Shown here piece by piece: positions 59,862 through 64,000 of a stretch of DNA of 64,000 nt. The first letter of the stretch is position 1. Each line of letters begins with the position of its first letter. Source of the stretch: Micromonospora olivasterospora (GTDB lineage: Bacteria; Actinomycetota; Actinomycetes; Mycobacteriales; Micromonosporaceae); the NCBI RefSeq assembly GCF_007830265.1, contig NZ_VLKE01000001.1, positions 1,736,001 through 1,800,000 on the forward strand, written 5' to 3'. The notes beneath the pieces are model-generated. The model ran no database searches. It saw only the letters and a list, made by a program, of their open reading frames with translations, and was not told where the DNA came from. Position numbers and translations under genes: made by a program.

Positions 59862-61499
59862 ATGAGCGAGCAGATTTTCGATCCCACAGAGGGCCAGGCG
59901 CTGGCCCCGACCGCTCCGGTCCGTCCGGAGGCTCCCACCTTCGCCGCGCTCGGCGCCCGGCCCGAGACCGTCGAGGCGCTGGCCGCGGCCGGCATCACCC
60001 GCGCCTTCGCCATCCAGGAGTACGCGCTCCCGATCGCGCTGCGCGGCAGCGACCTGATCGGCCAGGCGCCGACCGGCACCGGCAAGACCCTCGGCTTCGG
60101 CGTACCGCTGCTGGAGCGGGTCTTCGCCCCGTCCGAGGGCGGCGACGGCCTGCCCCAGGCACTGGTCGTCGTCCCCACCCGAGAGCTGGGCCTCCAGGTG
60201 GCCAAGGACCTGGACACCGCCGGCCGGACCCGGGGCGTCCGGGTGCTGCCGATCTACGGCGGCGTCGCGTACGAGCCGCAGATCGAGGCCCTGCGCCGAG
60301 GCGTCGAGATCCTGGTCGGCACGCCGGGCCGGCTGCTCGACCTGGCCAAGCAGAAGCACCTGCGGCTCGACCGGGTGCACGCGCTGGTCCTGGACGAGGC
60401 CGACCGCATGCTCGACCTGGGCTTCCTCGACGACGTCGAGAAGATCCTGGCGATGCTGCCGGAGGACCGGCAGACCATGCTGTTCTCGGCGACCATGCCG
60501 GACCCGATCGTCGCGCTGTCCCGGCGCTTCCTGCGCCGGCCGGTGACGATCCACGCCGGGCACACCGCCGAGACCGGCCCGTCGCCGCAGACCACGCAGC
60601 TGGTCTACCGGACCCACTCGATGAACAAGGCGGAGATCGTCGCCCGCATCCTGCAGGCGCAGGGCCGCGGCCTCACGATGATCTTCACCCGGACGAAGCG
60701 GGCCGCCGACCGGCTGGCCGAGGACCTCGACTTCCGGGGCTTCGCGGTGGCCGCGGTGCACGGCGACCTGGGCCAGGGCGCCCGGGAGCGGGCGCTGCGC
60801 GCGTTCCGGGCCGGCAAGATCGACACCCTGGTCGCCACCGACGTGGCCGCCCGCGGCATCGACGTCGGCGGCGTCACCCACGTCATCAACTACGACTGCC
60901 CGGAGGACCAGGACACCTACACGCACCGGATCGGTCGCACCGGCCGGGCCGGCGCCACGGGCGTCGCGGTGACCTTCGTCGACTGGGACGACATGCCCCG
61001 CTGGCGGATCATCGACAAGACGCTGGGCCTGGACATGCCCGAGCCGCCGGAGACGTACCACACGTCGGCGCACCTCTACACCGACCTGGACATCTCCCGC
61101 GACATCACCGGCACGCTGCCGACGGCGGAGCGTACCCGGGCGGGGCTGGCGGCCGAGGTCGAGGAGGACCTCGGCGGCCGTTCCCGGCACGGCGAGGGCG
61201 GCGGCCGGGGCTCCCGGCGCGGCACGCGCCGCCGGGGCCGGTCCGGCGACGTCGCCGGGCCGGACGCCGAGACGCCGGCCGAGGCGACCGAGGGCACCCG
61301 CACGCCGCGCCGCCGGCGCCGCCGCCTGGCCGGCGAGGTCGTGGCCGGCTCGCCGGCCACGGTGATCCCCACCGAGCCCGCCGCGAGCAAGCCGGTCGCG
61401 GTCACCGCCGAGGGCGAGCCGGCGAAGCCGCGCCGCCGCCGGCGCCGCCGCGGTGGCGGGTCCGGCGCCGGTACGCCCGTCGAGGCGACCGCCGACTGA
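59862..61499 (+). CDS. DEAD-box RNA helicase
   Basis: A 545-residue ATP-dependent RNA helicase. All motifs are visible: Q motif FAIQEYALP, Walker A APTGTGKT, PTRELGLQ, GTPGRLLDL, VLDEADRML, SATMP, TRTKRAADRL, ATDVAARGIDVGGV and HRIGRTGRAG. After about residue 440 comes a basic tail rich in Arg, Gly and Ala ([26 protein letters not shown]) suited to RNA binding. Such enzymes act in cold adaptation, ribosome assembly and RNA decay. A long leader precedes it. Confidence 0.95.
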   Translation: MSEQIFDPTEGQALAPTAPVRPEAPTFAALGARPETVEALAAAGITRAFAIQEYALPIALRGSDLIGQAPTGTGKTLGFGVPLLERVFAPSEGGDGLPQALVVVPTRELGLQVAKDLDTAGRTRGVRVLPIYGGVAYEPQIEALRRGVEILVGTPGRLLDLAKQKHLRLDRVHALVLDEADRMLDLGFLDDVEKILAMLPEDRQTMLFSATMPDPIVALSRRFLRRPVTIHAGHTAETGPSPQTTQLVYRTHSMNKAEIVARILQAQGRGLTMIFTRTKRAADRLAEDLDFRGFAVAAVHGDLGQGARERALRAFRAGKIDTLVATDVAARGIDVGGVTHVINYDCPEDQDTYTHRIGRTGRAGATGVAVTFVDWDDMPRWRIIDKTLGLDMPEPPETYHTSAHLYTDLDISRDITGTLPTAERTRAGLAAEVEEDLGGRSRHGEGGGRGSRRGTRRRGRSGDVAGPDAETPAEATEGTRTPRRRRRRLAGEVVAGSPATVIPTEPAASKPVAVTAEGEPAKPRRRRRRRGGGSGAGTPVEATAD

Positions 61500-61580
61500 C
61501 CCCGCACCACACGTCGACATCCCCCGTCCCGGGCAGCCCCGGCGCGGGGGATGTCCCGTCTCCGGGGCCCGACGGGACGC

Positions 61581-61829
61581 TCAGCGGCGGTCGCCGTTGC
61601 CGCCCCGGGTGGTGAACCGCTCGGCGTCGGGGGACACCGTCGGGAAGGGCACGACCTTGCCCGGGGTCTCCGCGCCGAGGGCCCCGCCCGTGTTGCCGGC
61701 CGCGGCGAAGGCGTTCCAGGAGATGTCGACCAGCAGCCGCCTCAGCTCGGCGTGCCGGATCGCCCGCTCACCGGCGGGGCGGCCGGCACGGGCGGGACGG
61801 CTGGTCGCTTGCGCCCGCCGCCCGTGGTA
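61581..61829 (-). pseudogene. Small conserved-looking ORF without a normal start codon
   Basis: The reverse strand reads GERAIRHAELRRLLVDISWN, then AFAAAGNTGGALGAETPGK and VVPFPTVSPDAERFTTRGGN to a TGA at 61581. It is clearly protein-like, unlike the other frames, but between the upstream TAG (61827-61829) and this segment there is no ATG, GTG or TTG in frame. A GTG at about 61790 is in another frame, so a one-base loss could have separated start and body. It is divergent from the XRE gene. Family unknown. Confidence 0.4.
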
Positions 61830-61872
61830 CTACGCTCGAAGGCACCCGACCGGGAAGGAAAGCCCCGCAGGG

Positions 61873-62289
61873 ATGAGTCCGTCAGAGGTTTCGCCACAGA
61901 TGGCCTTCGCGCGATTCGTGCGGCGCGCCATCGACGACGCCCGCGAGGAGCGCGGCTGGACCGTCAGCGACCTGGCGGCGCACACGGGGGTGGGCCGGTC
62001 CACGGTCTTCCGGTGGCTGGCCGGCGACTGGCAGGACTACCCCGAGCTGGCCAAGGTGCGCGGCTTCTGCACCGCCCTCGACCTGCCGGTGGCGGCGGCT
62101 TTCCGGGCGCTCGGCCTGCCCGACGCCGGCCCGGCCCCGCGTCGGCCCGCCGACGAGACGCCCGTCGAGGCCGACGTCCGGGTCATCCTTCAGCGACTGG
62201 CCGATCCGAGGGTGCCGGCCGAGGAGAAGCACCACATCCGCGACCTGCTGCGATACCTGGCCCGCCGGCCGATTCGCCGCGCCGGCTGA
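61873..62289 (+). CDS. XRE-family helix-turn-helix protein
   Basis: A 138-residue DNA-binding protein from ATG 61873 (MSPSEVSPQMAFARF). The helix-turn-helix lies at residues 15-70: RFVRRAIDDAREERGWTVSD, LAAHTGVGRSTVFRWLAGDW, and KVRGFCTALDLPVAAAFRAL. The C-terminal part is helical (VILQRLADPRVPAEEKHHIR). No metabolic neighbour suggests its target. It is short and single-domain, as in many actinobacterial XRE regulators. Confidence 0.88.
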   Translation: MSPSEVSPQMAFARFVRRAIDDAREERGWTVSDLAAHTGVGRSTVFRWLAGDWQDYPELAKVRGFCTALDLPVAAAFRALGLPDAGPAPRRPADETPVEADVRVILQRLADPRVPAEEKHHIRDLLRYLARRPIRRAG

Positions 62290-62305
62290 CCCGCGCCGGG
62301 GCCGG

Positions 62306-63295
62306 TCAGGGCACGGCGAGCGTGAACTCGGCCGTCCGTACCACCCCGCCGACCTGGAAGTCCAGGTAGAGCCGGTAGCGGCCCGGCCCCGGCACGGTCA
62401 GCTGGAACGTGACCCCCTCCCCGGGCGGCCCCGCCTCCGGGTGGACGTGCAGGTAGCCCAGGTCCCCCTCGCGCAGCGCCACCAGGTGCCCGTACGCGCC
62501 CAGGTAGCGCTCCAGCGTCGGCACGGAGTCGCCGGCGCGGATCTGGAAGCGCAGCGGCCGGGTGACGCCGATCCGGGGCTCGCCGGACCAGCTCACCGTG
62601 AACCCGTCCGCGGTCGCCGTCGCGGCGGGCGCGGGCAGGGGCCGGGGCGCGTACCCGCCGGGGACGGCCAGGTCGACGCCGAGGGTGAGCGCGGTCTGGC
62701 CGCCGTCGTCGCCGACCACGGTGAAGTCCGCGTACGCCCGCCAGGCGCCCGGCTGCGGCAGGGTCAGCGGCACGGACCAGGTGCCGTCGGCCGCCATCGT
62801 GGGGTGCAGGTGCTGGTAGCCGGTGAGGTCCCGGCGCACCACGATCAGGTGCATCGGCTTGTCGTGCACGACCGCGAACCGGGTCACCGGCCGGCCCTGG
62901 ACGTCGCGGACCTGCAACCGGAACTCGCCCGGCCGCCCGGCGGCGAAGCCCTCGGACAGCGGGGTCAGCGTCCAGCCCCCGGTGCTGACGGCGAGACCGC
63001 CGACGTCGGTCGCGCCGCCCCCGCCCACGGAGACGCCGTGCTCGTGCGCCCCGGTGCCCGGCGCGTGCGTGTGGTCGTCGGCCGCCACGGCCAGCCGCGC
63101 GGGGTCGGCCGGCGACGGGCTGAGCCGCCCGAGCCCGAACCCGAGCAGGACGGCGAGCACCAGCCCGCCCACCACCAGCGCGAGCCGCAGCGTGCCGCGG
63201 TCCACCAGCAACCCGCCCGCGCCCGGCGCGGGAGCCCCGTCCGGCTCGCGGACCACGCCCTGGGCGGGGGCCTCCGGCGCCGACGGGTCAGGCAC
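62306..63295 (-). CDS. Membrane-anchored His-rich protein with two similar domains
   Basis: A 329-residue protein from GTG 63295. After 35 residues comes one span (LALVVGGLVLAVLLGFGLG), then a His-rich segment DHTHAPGTGAHEHG. Two similar beta domains follow: the first with MHLIVVRRDLTGYQHLHP, the second with GHLVALREGDLGYLHVHP, both ending in strands with YADFTV or YLDFQVGG. The His-Leu-His-Pro motifs suggest binding of a metal such as copper on the outer face. It resembles YtkA-like extracytoplasmic proteins. Function unproven. Confidence 0.75.
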   Translation of the reverse strand: MPDPSAPEAPAQGVVREPDGAPAPGAGGLLVDRGTLRLALVVGGLVLAVLLGFGLGRLSPSPADPARLAVAADDHTHAPGTGAHEHGVSVGGGGATDVGGLAVSTGGWTLTPLSEGFAAGRPGEFRLQVRDVQGRPVTRFAVVHDKPMHLIVVRRDLTGYQHLHPTMAADGTWSVPLTLPQPGAWRAYADFTVVGDDGGQTALTLGVDLAVPGGYAPRPLPAPAATATADGFTVSWSGEPRIGVTRPLRFQIRAGDSVPTLERYLGAYGHLVALREGDLGYLHVHPEAGPPGEGVTFQLTVPGPGRYRLYLDFQVGGVVRTAEFTLAVP

Positions 63296-63449
63296 GGCCG
63301 CCGCCCTGCTGATCGGTCATGGGCACACGGTACCGCCGGACCGCCCGCTGGCCGGGCCACGACGGCGGACCGTGGCGGCGGTCGCAATCCGCCCGCCCCG
63401 GGAACTTTCCCGGCCTCCCGTGCCGGACCTGGACGAGCGGCCGGGCGGG

Positions 63450-64000
63450 TCAGCCGGCCACGGCCAGGGCGAGCGGAAGCACGTCGGGCGCGCCGGCCCG
63501 GCGCAGCAGCCGGGCCACCATGGTCAGCGTCCAGCCGGTGTCGACCAGGTCGTCGACGAGCAGCACCGGGCCGTCGAGCCCGGCGAGGGCGTCGGCCAGC
63601 TCGTCCGGCAGGGCGAAGGCGTCGTGCAGCGCGCGTACCCGCTGGGCGCTGTTGCCGCGCGGCCCACCGGGCCCCGCCCCGCCTGTCGGAACGACCCGCC
63701 CGAGCAGCGGCAACCGGCCGACGGCGGCGATCCGCGCGGCGAGCGAGCCGACCAGCTCGGGCCGCCGCCGGGAGCCGACCGCGACCACGCCGACGGGACG
63801 GCGCGGCCAGGGGTCGTCGCTGTGCGCCCACGCCTTGAGCACCTCGACCACCGCCGCCGCCACGTCGTCGGGAAGTGCCGCGTCGGTCGCGTCCGGACCG
63901 ACCAGCTCGCGCAGCCGGCCACCCCAGCCCAGGTCGGACAGCCGTCCCACGGCCCGTCCGGCCAGCGCCTGCTCCGCCGGAGGGATGCGCCCCTTCAGCG
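63450..64000 (-). CDS. RecQ-type DNA helicase, C-terminal phosphoribosyltransferase part (partial)
   Basis: The frame is open to the window edge and begins there as LKGRIPPAEQALAGRAVGRL. It continues SDLGWGGRLRELVG and then a phosphoribosyltransferase-like domain with VGVVAVGSRRRPELVGSLA and the PRPP-binding loop GPVLLVDDLVDTGWTLTM. This pairing of a helicase C-terminus with a PRTase-like domain is what I recall of actinobacterial RecQ proteins, but the helicase part lies outside the window, so the RecQ assignment is inferred. Confidence 0.7.
   Translation of the reverse strand, partial: LKGRIPPAEQALAGRAVGRLSDLGWGGRLRELVGPDATDAALPDDVAAAVVEVLKAWAHSDDPWPRRPVGVVAVGSRRRPELVGSLAARIAAVGRLPLLGRVVPTGGAGPGGPRGNSAQRVRALHDAFALPDELADALAGLDGPVLLVDDLVDTGWTLTMVARLLRRAGAPDVLPLALAVAG

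Overview
The window is a chromosomal segment of a high-GC actinobacterium, most likely Micromonosporaceae (Micromonospora or a close relative). The evidence is the very high GC of most of the sequence (one 60-base line in the nuo region counts 46 G+C), the conserved order tRNA-Thr, tRNA-Met, rpmG, two MaoC dehydratases, tRNA-Trp, secE, nusG, rplK, rplA, frequent GTG starts with 4-base stop/start overlaps, and typical actinobacterial families (moeZ, DUF3152, DUF3107, DUF2252, a RecQ with a C-terminal phosphoribosyltransferase domain). Taxon and families are inferred from recognition alone; no search was run.

Layout. 1-5.7 kb is core translation and export: an ABC transporter pair, rplA, rplK, nusG, secE, three tRNAs, rpmG and a HadA/HadB-like dehydratase pair. 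5.8-8.8 kb holds a membrane GAF-GGDEF-EAL cyclic-di-GMP protein, with a 43-residue membrane peptide gene and a possible structured RNA upstream of it. 8.8-20.2 kb is an accessory region ending at a tRNA-Tyr. It contains hypothetical genes, a secreted S1 protease beside a membrane protein, a glycosyltransferase plus the 3' remnant of a second one, two GntR regulators with palindromic operators, a run of small DUF6907-like genes, and a low-GC two-gene unit of a reverse transcriptase (YADD) and a PD-(D/E)XK nuclease-like protein. That unit is the best candidate for an undescribed system, probably anti-phage. 20.4-23.6 kb is yajQ with a 2.7 kb element lodged at its 3' end, bounded by a 15-base direct repeat and carrying a GntR gene divergent from three overlapping small genes.

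23.6-41.3 kb carries an MFS transporter, htpX, and a dispersed, incomplete complex I set (nuoB, C, H, I, J, K, L, M, N; no nuoA, D, E, F or G seen). It is interrupted by a glutathionyl-hydroquinone reductase-like gene, a secreted subtilase, a glucose dehydrogenase and a DUF2252 gene. 41.4-44 kb is a three-gene unit of secreted protein, ECF sigma factor and membrane-anchored partner. 44-50 kb has a 5'-truncated PLP decarboxylase, an alkyltransferase-like protein, proB-proA, a broken S1 protease, an alpha-toroid protein and moeZ. 50-59.5 kb has two DUF3152 proteins, an alpha/beta hydrolase, a long proline-rich protein with a frameshift, a TetR regulator, DUF3107, an IS110-family insertion and a ferritin-like protein. 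59.8-64 kb ends with a DEAD-box helicase, an XRE regulator, a His-rich membrane protein and the 3' end of recQ.

Three genes (nuoL, a membrane protein near 37.5 kb, the proline-rich protein near 54.9 kb), and possibly a fourth ORF near 61.6 kb, show the same kind of frame change, equivalent to loss of one base. This may be sequencing error rather than gene decay and should be kept in mind when reading those entries.
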